A program made the translations under genes and the position numbers. Positions 56,401 through 64,000 of a DNA stretch of 64,000 nt are shown here, piece by piece (within the stretch, counting starts at the first letter, position 1; each line of letters opens with the position of its first letter). The notes under the pieces are model-generated. The model was not told the DNA's origin, made no database searches, and worked only from the letters and a program-made list of their open reading frames with translations. This DNA is from Tiliqua scincoides. Its lineage: Eukaryota > Chordata > Lepidosauria > Squamata > Scincidae. The DNA lies in NCBI RefSeq assembly GCF_035046505.1, contig NC_089824.1, positions 218,496,596 to 218,560,595 of the forward strand, given 5' to 3'.

Positions 56401-59400
56401 AAAATGGCAAGTTCTATAATGTTGAGGCTCGAGCCCAGTATCTTTTTCCCATTTTGCCTTAAAATGATTCTGTCTCCTCCACCTTTCAGTCCAAAATACT
56501 TACTATGTAATCACTATTGTAAATGTTAGATAATAAACTTTCAACTGCCTTTATTTTTAAGAATGGTAATATATATGCTGGTGTTTTGCTCTTTTGTCAA
56601 ATGCAAGATAAATTAGGGCCCAATCCTAAACAGTGTGCGCCAGCTGTCGGGATTGTCATGCTTTAGAGCACATTTGTGAGCCTTCAGTGCCCAGCACCAG
56701 GAACTTGCCCAGCTGGTGCTCTGCCACTTGACAATCACCTGAACAGCCGAGCGGCAGAGAGGTAGGTAAAGGTGTGGGGGGAGGCAGGGAGAAGGCATTC
56801 CAGGGTGGGGGAAGGTGGGGGGAAGGCGGGGACAAGGTGTGCCAAGGAGAGGGAGTGAGGCAGGAGGAGGGCAGGATGTGGAGCTCAGCTTCACCGGATC
56901 CTGAGCTGTGTGACAGACCCCGCAGTACAACATGGTGCTCTCTGATTCTGTGGCAGTTCCAGAGCTGCCATAGAAAAGTAACCCCATTGCAGGGCTACTT
57001 CCTTTACTTGGGGAAAGGAGATGAATGTCTCCTTCTTCCGAGGCGGTGGTGGCAGCTGCCTGGGGCATGAGTGGCAGCTGTTTTTGCTGCCATGGCAGCC
57101 CTATGTTCCGGGCAGCTCAGGATTGGGCTGTCAGTTGTCTCTTATGTTTGAGTCAGGGCATGGGAGCTGCATGTTTTTCTCACAAACAAGCATTGCCTAA
57201 AGCTTCCTCACATTACAAGTTACAGACTGTCAGCAAGTCCAGGTTTGATACAAACATTACAGACCCCCTTCTTCCATATTACAGAATGTGAGTGTTGGGA
57301 GGGTTAGAACAGACAAAAGAAAATATTTCTTTACTCAGCATGTGGTTGGTCTGTGGAACGCCTTGCCACAGGATGTGGTGACAGCGTCTAGCCTGGACAC
57401 CTTTAAAGGGATTGGACAAGTTTCTGGAGGAAAAATCCATTACAGGTTACAAGCCATGATGCATATGTGCAACCTCCTGATTTTAGAAATGGGCTATGTC
57501 AGAATGCCAGATGCAAGGGAGGGTACCAGGATGAGGTCTCTTGTTATCTGGTGTGCTCCCTGGGGCATTTGGTGGGCCGCTGTGAGATACAGGAAGCTGG
57601 ACTTGATGGGCCTATGGCCTGATCCAGTGGGGCTGTTCTTATGTTCTTAAACTACAATTCCCAGGAGGCCTTGCAGGTCTTCTTGTTATCTGGTCTGCTC
57701 CCTGGGGCATTTGGTGGGCTGCTGTGAGATACAGGAAGCTGGACTAGATGGGCCTATGGCCTAGCCCTAGTCCAGTGGGGCTGTCCTTATGTTCTTATGA
57801 AGGAAGACACAAATGGGAACGAGAAAAGGTGCAGGGGAAGGCTGGAGGGAGGGCAGTGAGGAGTGTAATGGGGTGGGGGAGAGCAGGGAGGGTGGATTGG
57901 GTCCTGGGTTGGGGGCGAGATTGATGGTGCTGGCGTGCACCGTATCCCATCTCCCTTCCCAAGCAAGATCCACCAATACAGATCCACTTGAATTTGCACC
58001 AGTGATTTAGCAGGTGCTGGTTTAAGTAGAGCTATTGCCACAGCTAGAGCTTTCCCAGGGGCAAGGGGATGAGGAGACCTCCAGACTGCAAAATTCCCTT
58101 GGGAGATCCAGTACAAGCCGCACTGTCCCTGGTGCATCAGCATGGGGGAATTTCAGTAGGATTGGGCTAACCATCCCACATTTTACTACCACCCTCTTTT
58201 TCCCCCAGAACACAATATCTTTATTAAAAATGATCTTCCTTGCTGTTCCTTCCTTAAGTAAACAAGAGTGTTTCTTCTTACCTATGCAGAGTCACAGCCT
58301 AGTCTGACAAGCTCCAGTGAAATCCAGCTACAGGAAGTGCGATTGCCACATGGCTTTGTTATCTACCCTTCCTCAAACAAATGTTACACTTACTCTCCAA
58401 TGGTTTCGATTTACCAGGAACAGCCCTAACACCTTTCACTTATGAATGGCTATCCTTGCTTTGCTGTTGGGGGAGGTTATTAACAGGGAGTTTACTTACA
58501 CACCCTGCTTTAGAAGCTGGTGCTGGATACAGTAAATGAATGCAGTATGCAGCAGGAAGAAAATAGCATTTTAGCAAAGAGGAGGGAGGGGCGTTCAGAC
58601 ATTGAGCAAAACATGTACGAAGCATTGTAAGTACTGAGTGTTATGTGTTCATCAGTGAAATGCTGGAGGGTGTGTGTACACACATGTTTGACAGCACAAT
58701 CCTATGCATTGCTACCAGAAGCAAGCCCCACTGAATTCAGTAAGACCTAGGGCCCAATCCTATCCGACTTTCCAGCATAGGTGCAGCTACAGTGCAGCCC
58801 CAAGGTAAGGAAGCAAATGTTCCCATACCTTGAGGATGCCTCTGTGACTGCCTCCCACCATAAGATACAGTGCACACACCCTACCCCCACTGACACAGCT
58901 ACACTGGCACTGGAATTGTAGGATCGGGCCCTTACTCTCAGGTAAGTGTGCATAGGACTGTAGCCTAAGTGTGTATGTGCCAGTGCCCCAGCTGATTTGT
59001 ATGCACAAACCAGCTGGGTCAGTAGCTCTCTCTTCCATCATCCTTGCCACGTTCTTCTCCAATATTTCACAGTCTGGGGGCTGATTTACACAACAAGCAG
59101 AATGTAGAAGTACCACTTGCCTGAGTGGTGTCCTCTGCAGCCTGGTGTCTTGTTTAAAGTTCTTCCCTTATACATCTTCCCCATACTGGGTGCTGCGTAT
59201 TGTAGCAGTCATCTCTGGCCCAGAGGGAAGCTCAACGGTATACTTTGGGGGGATGGTCCATGGGGGCAAGTGACCCCAGTTGGCACATCTGAGGGGGCAG
59301 CAGCAGCCCCAGCCAAGTGCCCCCCCCAACCAATCATGCCCTCTGCTTCCCCATCTGGGGGTCTTCCGAGGTCCTGAAAGGCCAAGCTCAGTTTTGCCCC

Positions 59401-60815
59401 AATTCTCAGAAGGCATTTAGAGTGCCTTAAAATGTCACTTTCGGTTTCTTGGGAAACTGGAAGTGATGTTTTTATGCCCTTAGAAGGCCTTCTGAGGGCC
59501 GGGGAGGCCTTGCCATAAAAATGTCACTTCCAATTTTTGGCTGAAAACTGGAAGTGACTTTTTTGGTCCTCTGAAAGCCTTATAAGGCCTTCTGAGGGTC
59601 AGGGAGGCTGCATGTGGCTTTTCTGAGTCTGGCCCTCTAAAGGCCTCCGGATAGAAGGCATCTGGTGCAACAGGGGCAGAGGCAATTTGCAGTCATGGCA
59701 CCAGGGGGCAGCAGGGCCAGGATCACCACCGGGGAAGCTACACTAATATCAGAATGTGGAATGTAAAAAGTGAAAGGTCCATGGTAAAGAGCTTCTGAGA
59801 CAAGATTGGGCCACCTGTGGAACACTCCATGTGCAAGCGTTTTCCAACAGCCAGTGTCTTCCAAAAATTAGTTTGGACTTTAAACTATGATGAGGGGTGA
59901 CAAGGTGAACTGAAATGTGTTACAGAAACAAGACACATCTGTGCTATTCATATTTCAAACCAATTTTATTATCTGCTGTGGGTGACTCGGACATACATGT
60001 CCAAGGAACTGTAGGAATTTTACTTTGGGGGAACCACTTCTCTTATAGTGTTCCTTGGGGGAAGTCTCGGCAATTAAACCTTAAAGAGGTTTATCTTTAT
60101 GTATATCTGTACATAAAGATATATCTTTATATATCTGTAATGTATATCTGCCCATAAGCGACAGAAAGGTACAGTGTGGCACTTACATGATTGAGACATA
60201 CAAAATTATGCAGGGGATGGAAAGAGTGGATAGAGAGATGCTCTTTTCCTTCTCACATAACACCAGAACCAGGGGACATCCATGAAAGTTGAGTGTAGGG
60301 AGAGTTAGGACAGACAGAAGAAAATATTTCTTTACCCAGCGTGTAATTAGTTTGCGGAACTCTTTGCCACAGGAAGTAGTGATGGCACCTTGCCTGGATG
60401 CCTTTAAGAGGGAATTGGACAAATTTCTGGAGGAAAAGTTCATTACGAGTTACAAGTCATAGCAGGTATGTGCAAGCTCTTGGTTTTAATAATAATAATA
60501 ATAATAATAATAATACAGGTATATTAGAGGCAAGCTACCTCTATTGCCAGATGCAGGGGAGGGCACCAGGACGCAGGTTGTGCCTATTGTCTTGTATGCT
60601 CCCTGGGGCATTTGGTGGGCCACTGTGAGATACAGGAAGCTGGACTAGATGGACCTTTGGCCTTATCCAGCAGGGCTCTTCTGATGTTCTTACCTGACAG
60701 AGAGTATTCCCCTTTGTTGCTCTCGCTGTCCCGGACAAGGAAGGAGCCATGCCGATTTGGGGGCGAGAGGAGGAGTTGGTTAGCCTTGTTCCTGCTGATC
60801 CCACTTAAGTACCAA
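42159..60815 (-). CDS. SRMS: SRMS non-receptor tyrosine kinase, exons 2 to 8 (exon 1 outside window)
   Basis: An SRC-related kinase without N-myristoylation, the sister of PTK6 (known substrates in human include DOK1). Exons: 60815-60694, 54348-54182, 52619-52478, 50975-50820, 46170-45989, 44222-44066, 42352-42159; 1120 nt, about 373 residues. Present: SH2 ([16 protein letters not shown]; Arg in FLVRDSES), kinase loop GEGCFGEV, Lys in VAIK, helix C Glu in [14 protein letters not shown] gatekeeper Thr, [13 protein letters not shown], activation-loop DDVYS, TAPEA. All phases agree and there is no internal stop. Missing: N-terminus and SH3, expected above 64000 because intron 1 is longer than 3.1 kb. 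Odd: Cys in the loop where human has Tyr, and a CR1 abutting the exon 2 donor. Identity over PTK6 is clear from [19 protein letters not shown] and GMTNQET. Confidence 0.96.
43625..43790. mobile_element. Foldback MITE related to 13.2-13.5 kb
   Basis: 'gggacatgtggcgtgtagga' and 'ggtgaggcagagccacccc' on the left are mirrored by 'gctctgcctcacctgcc' and 'ccacaccatatgtccc' on the right. It shares 'ccttcgaaaagcgc' with the 13.3 kb foldbacks. Confidence 0.65.
43838..43994 (-). mobile_element. 5S-rRNA-derived SINE with RTE tail, perfect 12-bp target duplication
   Basis: The minus strand from about 43988 to 43881 is clearly 5S rRNA-like. It has 'gaagctaagcagggtcagg' (box A region), 'cctggttaatacttggatgg' and 'gagactgcc' (box C region), ending 'accaggtgctgtaggctt'. 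It passes directly into 'accatagtctttcaagac' and 'tgaaggttgcca', the RTE 3' end. The flanks 43826-43837 and 43995-44006 are the same 12 bases (cacacaaggtta). So it is a retroposed unit of 157 bp, not a functional 5S gene. Transcription by pol III from the internal 5S promoter and use of RTE reverse transcriptase are inferred. Confidence 0.9.
44066..44222 (-). CDS. SRMS: SRMS exon 7 (activation loop, APE)
   Basis: Acceptor cctttccag, donor gtgagg. Encodes [46 protein letters not shown] and QCPYEG. 157 nt. Confidence 0.96.
44223..45988 (-). other. SRMS intron 6
   Basis: Contains the 'ggctggcccatccataaggc' repeat (about 44762-45060), a hAT element (45176-45481) and a further transposon-like stretch with repeated 'aatcagtggata' words (about 45485-45855). 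No exon seen. Confidence 0.55.
45176..45481. mobile_element. hAT-type MITE with 8-bp target duplication
   Basis: Ends 'caggggtgtcaaactc' and 'gggtttgacatccctg'. Flanks cactagtg and cattagtg (7 of 8 match). 306 bp, no transposase. Confidence 0.8.
45989..46170 (-). CDS. SRMS: SRMS exon 6 (catalytic loop, DFG)
   Basis: Acceptor ctgttttttgcag, donor gtttgt. Encodes [37 protein letters not shown] and [13 protein letters not shown]. 182 nt, as PTK6 exon 6. Confidence 0.96.
46405..46570 (+). mobile_element. tRNA-derived SINE
   Basis: A-box-like 'tagctccatagcagagcac' at 46421-46439, then 'tctgcatgcaaaagattccc' and a diverged B-box region, then 'gtagtcagtactgagtcagac'. Same family as 600-778. Confidence 0.6.
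46589..46960. mobile_element. MITE family F, internally shortened
   Basis: Ends 'cagtgcaatcctaacttgtg' and 'gttaagattgtgccctc'. About 370 bp against about 500 in sister copies. Confidence 0.55.
47997..48629. mobile_element. hAT-type element, host to a nested one
   Basis: Ends 'cagcgattttcaaccattg' and 'aaggttgaaaatcattg'. Flanks cgatagac and ctttagac (6 of 8). Interrupted by 48279-48583. No transposase. Confidence 0.7.
48279..48583. mobile_element. hAT family G-like element nested in the 48 kb hAT
   Basis: Begins 'cagtggtgtacctagg', ends 'gggaccgccactc'. Flanks gcgtcttg (48271-48278) and gtgtcttg (48584-48591), 7 of 8 matching. About 305 bp. Confidence 0.7.
48638..49102. mobile_element. hAT-type element with perfect 8-bp target duplication
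   Basis: Ends 'caagggtgcccaaaccctgg' and 'actttggacaaccctg'. Flanks are ctttagac on both sides (48630-48637, 49103-49110). The left flank is also the right flank of the previous hAT. 465 bp, no transposase. Confidence 0.8.
49946..50673 (+). mobile_element. CR1 LINE, 3' part
   Basis: Plus strand: [51 protein letters not shown], then the 3' UTR and the ttatgttctta tail. Antisense to SRMS and 147 bp from exon 5. Confidence 0.88.
50820..50975 (-). CDS. SRMS: SRMS exon 5 (helix C, gatekeeper)
   Basis: Acceptor gtttctttaacag. Encodes [34 protein letters not shown] and [18 protein letters not shown]. The donor is gttagt, weaker than the other donors here, but the phase fits exon 6 exactly. Confidence 0.95.
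50976..52477 (-). other. SRMS intron 4
   Basis: Holds an old CR1 scrap (about 51218-51350, 'ggttcatctagtccagcatt') and a MITE F (51674-52168). No exon seen. Confidence 0.5.
51674..52168. mobile_element. MITE family F
   Basis: Starts 'gggcagtccaatcctacctg', has the 'agtaaccctacaatggggctact' palindrome, ends 'aggtcaggatcaagg'. Confidence 0.6.
52478..52619 (-). CDS. SRMS: SRMS exon 4 (linker, P-loop, catalytic Lys)
   Basis: Acceptor gccccttacag, donor gtttgt. Encodes [32 protein letters not shown] and [12 protein letters not shown]. Human has GEGYFGEV; the Cys form is that of SRC itself (GQGCFGEV). Confidence 0.95.
52620..54181 (-). other. SRMS intron 3
   Basis: Mostly AT-rich unassigned sequence with a (GA)n tract at 53413-53451. 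No exon seen. Confidence 0.5.
53413..53451. repeat. (GA)n microsatellite
   Basis: About 19 perfect GA units in intron 3. Confidence 0.95.
54182..54348 (-). CDS. SRMS: SRMS exon 3 (SH2 second half)
   Basis: Acceptor ccaatttccag, donor gttact. Encodes [52 protein letters not shown]. 167 nt. Confidence 0.95.
55843..55985 (+). mobile_element. CR1 3' end, short
   Basis: From 'gagggcaccaggatgcaggt' to the 'ttcttatgttcttatg' tail, plus strand. Confidence 0.85.
56615..57132. mobile_element. MITE family F
   Basis: Ends 'agggcccaatcctaaacag' and 'agctcaggattgggctgt'. The interior, on the minus strand, matches the 9.2 kb copy. Confidence 0.65.
57288..57797 (+). mobile_element. CR1 3' end, dimeric-tail variant
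   Basis: First tail 57288-57648, linker ACTACAATTCCCAGGAGGC (57651-57669), second tail to 57797. Confidence 0.8.
58750..58931. mobile_element. MITE family E
   Basis: Starts 'gggcccaatcctatccgac', ends 'ggaattgtaggatcgggccc'. Confidence 0.7.
60186..60691 (+). mobile_element. CR1 LINE 3' end abutting SRMS exon 2 donor
   Basis: From 'catgattgagacatacaaaa' (ETYKIMQ codons) to 'gatgttctta'. It contains a (TAA)n tract (60488-60514). Its last bases directly touch the splice donor: on the minus strand the intron begins gtaagaacat, which is the complement of the CR1 tail. Just left of the element lies 'ggcacttac', whose complement gtaagtgcc looks like a displaced original donor. Confidence 0.85.
60694..60815 (-). 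CDS. SRMS: SRMS exon 2 (SH2 first half)
   Basis: Acceptor cttttctttccag. Encodes [40 protein letters not shown]. The Arg of FLVRD binds phosphotyrosine. 122 nt, phase 2 in and 1 out, identical to PTK6 exon 2. Donor gtaaga within CR1-derived sequence. Confidence 0.95.
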
Positions 60816-61468
60816 CTGGAAAGAAAAGTGACAAATGTGAGCTGCCTCATTTGTAATGAGCATTCTGGTCAATGTAGTTTGCACACTGATGCCAAAAACT
60901 GTGTGAGGCAAAAATGATTCACAGTTTTACGTGAGGAAGTTTCAAGTCAAGGGGTGTGGGCACTCGGGACTCGACTCAAGACTCAAGCTGTGGCTCGAGC
61001 ACATCCCTGGAAAAAAAACCCATCTCCAAGAGTAGCTTCAGACAGGTTTTTAGGGTATGTTTGAAGCCTCACCTATCCCCCGCTCACTTCCTGCACTTGA
61101 TTGCAGACTCCTAGCTACTTTTCAGTACAACAAACAAGCCATGGAGCAAAAGAGCCAAACAACTGAACTGCAGGGTGTAGCTTGGCCTTGAGATAATCCG
61201 CTTTTGATAGGCAGGGAGGTTGGGTTTGTTGAATTTTCAGCAAGCCTAGAGGCTAATACCAGAAAAATAATCCAGAAAGTTGACAGAACATTTTTTTTAA
61301 TGTACTCTCAATTACAGACCCTCCTAAGGAGTGTGTCAAAACAATCTTTCTGTCTTGCCACTTGCATAAAAAACTGCAGTTGCACCTGGAAAAGGAAGTG
61401 GGGTGCTCTGGGGTGAGGCAGGAAGGCCACAACGCTCTGAATCACAACTGCTGTTTTGAAGCAGACTG

Positions 61469-61648
61469 TGGGCCCAGTCCTTTCCAACTTTCCAGCATGG
61501 GTGCAGCCACCAAGAAGCCTCAAGGTAAGGGAACAATTTTTCCCATATCTTGAGAAGGCCTCTGGGACTGCCTCCCCACCACAGGATGCAGTGCACGCCC
61601 CATTGGCATGGCTGCACTGGTATTGCAAAACTGGATAGGACTGGGCCC
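61469..61648. mobile_element. MITE family E
   Basis: Starts 'tgggcccagtcctttccaac', ends 'aaaactggataggactgggc'. Well preserved. Confidence 0.75.
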
Positions 61649-63032
61649 TGTGTCTCCTCATTCTCTGTCTATTTATAGTTGCTTGTGTTGGCTCACAGCC
61701 TTCTTTACATACCAGGTCAGTTCAATGACATGTCCGCATTTCACTTGTTCTCACACCACTGTCTTGTGAGAGTAGTAGCCGTGACCTTCATCTTGCAAAG
61801 GAGAAGCAGAGACCAAGAGAGATGGGGCATTTCCCAAGGCTGACTTGCACACCAGAGTTTTTAAAAAATCATTTCTTACATTATTCCTATCCTGCCATTT
61901 AACTCATCAGTCTTCCAGGGCAGCTCACAGAATTTAAAAGTCAGGCAGCAATCCTGTACACACTTTCCTGGGAGTAAAGAAAGTGCTCCCATTGAGCACA
62001 ATGAGACTTACTTCTGAGTAGGCATACATAAGGTTGTGCAGTAAAAATACTGTTAAAACAAACAGAGCACCCTAGCTAAGTATGTTTTTCTCCCTGTTGC
62101 TATCCACTTCACCTTAGAAGACGGGGCACTCAGATGACCACCTCTGAAAATGACCACAGTGTCCAGGTGGGCTGATGTGGGAGAAGATGGTCTTGTTGAG
62201 TATCTACTTGACCCTAAGCTTCTCAGAGCTGTCAGACCATGTATTCATTTATTGATATAGCATCATCGTGGTATGTGGTACTTTTCATAGTGTGAAGACA
62301 GAAGGTGGGGAGCAGAAGGAAGTGTGGAGTTGGAAGACACTCTAGCCCACCACTTCACTCCTCCACACACTGTCCCTGGCTTCTGTGTTTTCAGACAGGG
62401 AGGGGTGGCAGCAGCGCCACCATTGGGTGTGCTGGTGGCATGGCTAGTGTCCTGAGCACCATGAGGAGCAGGGAGGGGGAGCAGTAGTGCATAATGTGCT
62501 CTGCACACTCTATAGGAAAAACAGCATGTGATGTGCTCTTCACACTGTGGGGTGTGTGCGCAAGGGCAGCGCTTCATTGTGCTAGTGGGGCCAGGGCTGG
62601 GTGGGCCTTCATACGAGGAGGGAAAGTCATTGTTTTCCTCAGAACCAAAATAAACCTGCATAACAGGCTTTGTAAAAGTTGACAGGGCAGGTGGTGCAAC
62701 TTTGGGGTGCTTGAAGCCCTGACCTGAATGAAGCCTGGGGCCCAGCAGCTAACTAGAGGTCACCCAGTGCTTCTAGTCCTCTCCTGGTGCTCTATTCCTC
62801 TCTCCTTTTCCTCAGTTAAGAGTTTGCAACCGTTTTCCTGCCCTGAAAAGAAAGGAGAAGGGCTGCTGCTGTTGGCCGTATCCTTCTGCAACAGGGGTTG
62901 GCAACCTTCAACTCATGGGTTGGATCAGGCCTTCCAGCCAGAGTCATCCATCCTGCAGTCTCCAGCCTGTAGCGGAACGATGAGTGGCACTTTTCCTCTG
63001 GAAGGCGGTGGCAGCAGTGGGACTCTGCAAGG

Positions 63033-63278
63033 CAGTGGCGTAGCTAGAGAAGGTGCAAAGCACTAAGTTTTGCAGGTGCCTGAAAGCTCCGTGCAAACGG
63101 GCACTCCTCCTCCCCTTTCCTCTCCCCTTTGGAGCCATTCCGGGTGGTGGGATCAAAATGGAGGAGTTCTGTCTTGCTCCCACCGCCAGGAATGGCTCCA
63201 AAGGGGAGGGGCCACTTGCAGGATGCATTCAGGTGCTTCAGAACTTAGTACTTGGCACCCCCTCTAGCTACACCACTG
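63033..63278. mobile_element. hAT family G element, complete, perfect 8-bp target duplication
   Basis: Starts 'cagtggcgtagctagag', ends 'cctctagctacaccactg'. Flanks are ctgcaagg on both sides (63025-63032, 63279-63286). The interior is palindromic around 'cctcccctttcc..ggctccaaaggggagg'. 246 bp, non-coding. This copy defines the family. Confidence 0.85.
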
Positions 63279-63683
63279 CTGCAAGGCTGTCCAGTGTGTA
63301 GCAAATTGGGCAGGAGTAATGAGCCGGCAGTACCACGGATGTGGGCTAGGAGGAGGCAGTGATGGCCTTGTGGGCTTTTTGGGGCAGTGCTGAGTGCAAT
63401 GTGTATAGCCTCGACATGCTTGCTCACTTTTCCCTCCCAGTGGCTGCACACCTCCAAGTTCAGCCACCTGGAAGTTCAGTGATCATGTGATGATCCCAGG
63501 AAGGTGAAAGGATATTGGTGGCACTTCCTAACCTTAGTCTACCCTCACTCCACTCTCAATCCACCAGTGGAGTGGTGAGGGCTTACCTTGGGGCAAGGCC
63601 ACAAATGTCATGAAGGGCTGCGTAGCCCTAGTTAGGATTGGGCTGTTCTTTACAGATGTCTAGTTGTAGAAGTGAACAGGGGC

Positions 63684-63960
63684 TAAGAACATAAGAACAG
63701 CCCCACTGGATCAGGCCATGGGCCCATCTAGTCCAGCTTCCTGTATCTCACAGCAGCCCACCAAATGCTCCAGGGAGCGCACCAGATCACAAGAGACCTC
63801 TTCCTGGTGCCCTCCCCTGCATCTGGCATTCTGACATAGCCTGTTTCTAGAATCAGGAGGTTGCACCTGCACATCATGGCTTGTAACCCGTAATGGATTT
63901 TTCCTCCAGAAACTTGTCCAATCCCCTTTTAAAGGCATCCAGGCCAGATGCCGTCACCAC
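63684..63960 (-). mobile_element. CR1 LINE 3' end
   Basis: Minus-strand CR1 from 'gtggtgacggcatctggcc' to the ttatgttcttagc tail. Confidence 0.85.
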
Positions 63961-64000
63961 AGATGCGCTTCAATGTTCATTGTAAGGTATGGCGCTGAGA

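Larger units (their letters stand above)
54349..60693 (-). other. SRMS intron 2 (6.3 kb)
   Basis: Contains a CR1 tail (55843-55985), MITE F (56615-57132), the dimeric-tail CR1 (57288-57797), MITE E (58750-58931) and a CR1 that ends at the exon 2 donor (60186-60691). A repeat-like stretch with 'catgtcacccccac' words lies at about 55230-55600. Other parts are unassigned. Confidence 0.55.
60816..64000 (-). other. SRMS intron 1 (partial); no exon 1 found
   Basis: I looked for an SH3-type 'ALYDF' sequence followed by a phase-2 donor on the minus strand and found none. Repeats present: MITE E (61469-61648), hAT G (63033-63278), CR1 (63684-63960). Confidence 0.55.

Noticed and set aside
60816-64000. 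SRMS exon 1 inside the window
   Set aside because: No minus-strand frame has an SH3 core or a matching phase-2 donor. The long first intron probably continues past the window edge.

Overview
This is vertebrate nuclear DNA, most likely from a squamate reptile (lizard). The signs are split genes with GT-AG introns, many CR1-type LINE 3' ends, an RTE-like LINE with its non-autonomous partners, tRNA-derived SINEs and a dense set of hAT-type miniature transposons. The species call is inference from repeat content. The gene calls rest on direct reading of exons and splice sites.

Two neighbouring host genes dominate, both on the minus strand: PTK6 (BRK), complete in 8 coding exons at 26946..16096, and SRMS, exons 2 to 8 at 60815..42159. 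SRMS exon 1 (N-terminus and SH3) must lie beyond position 64000. Both encode SH3-SH2-tyrosine kinase proteins. They share intron positions and phases, and the order SRMS then PTK6 on one strand matches the human 20q13.33 pair, so they look like an old tandem duplicate. The joined PTK6 exons give 454 codons with no break, against 451 in human, with all kinase landmarks present.

The third gene is a U5 spliceosomal snRNA gene (12770..12655, minus), about 3.3 kb past the PTK6 stop. It keeps the conserved loop I, the Sm site, a 3' box, a PSE, and a distal element made of a ZNF143/Staf-like site plus an octamer, all at standard spacing.

Layout: 1-12 kb, repeats only (mariner-like foldback, tRNA SINE, an RTE-like LINE with a perfect 20-bp target duplication, several hAT elements, a 449-bp RTE-tailed retroposon). 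12-13 kb, U5 gene with an RTE fragment just past its 3' box. 13-16 kb, local duplications and hairpins. 16-27 kb, PTK6. 27-42 kb, intergenic, with many CR1 pieces, a GC/CpG-rich block at 34.8-35.3 kb and one unidentified possible exon at 29.0-29.4 kb. 42-64 kb, SRMS with repeat-filled introns, including a 5S-rRNA-derived SINE with an RTE tail beside exon 7 and a CR1 insertion abutting the exon 2 splice donor.

I see no CRISPR array, no operon and no retroviral gene. The most unusual items are the 5S/RTE chimeric SINE, the CR1 at the SRMS splice junction, the CR1 variant with a duplicated 3' end carrying a ZNF143-like motif, and the complete U5 gene.
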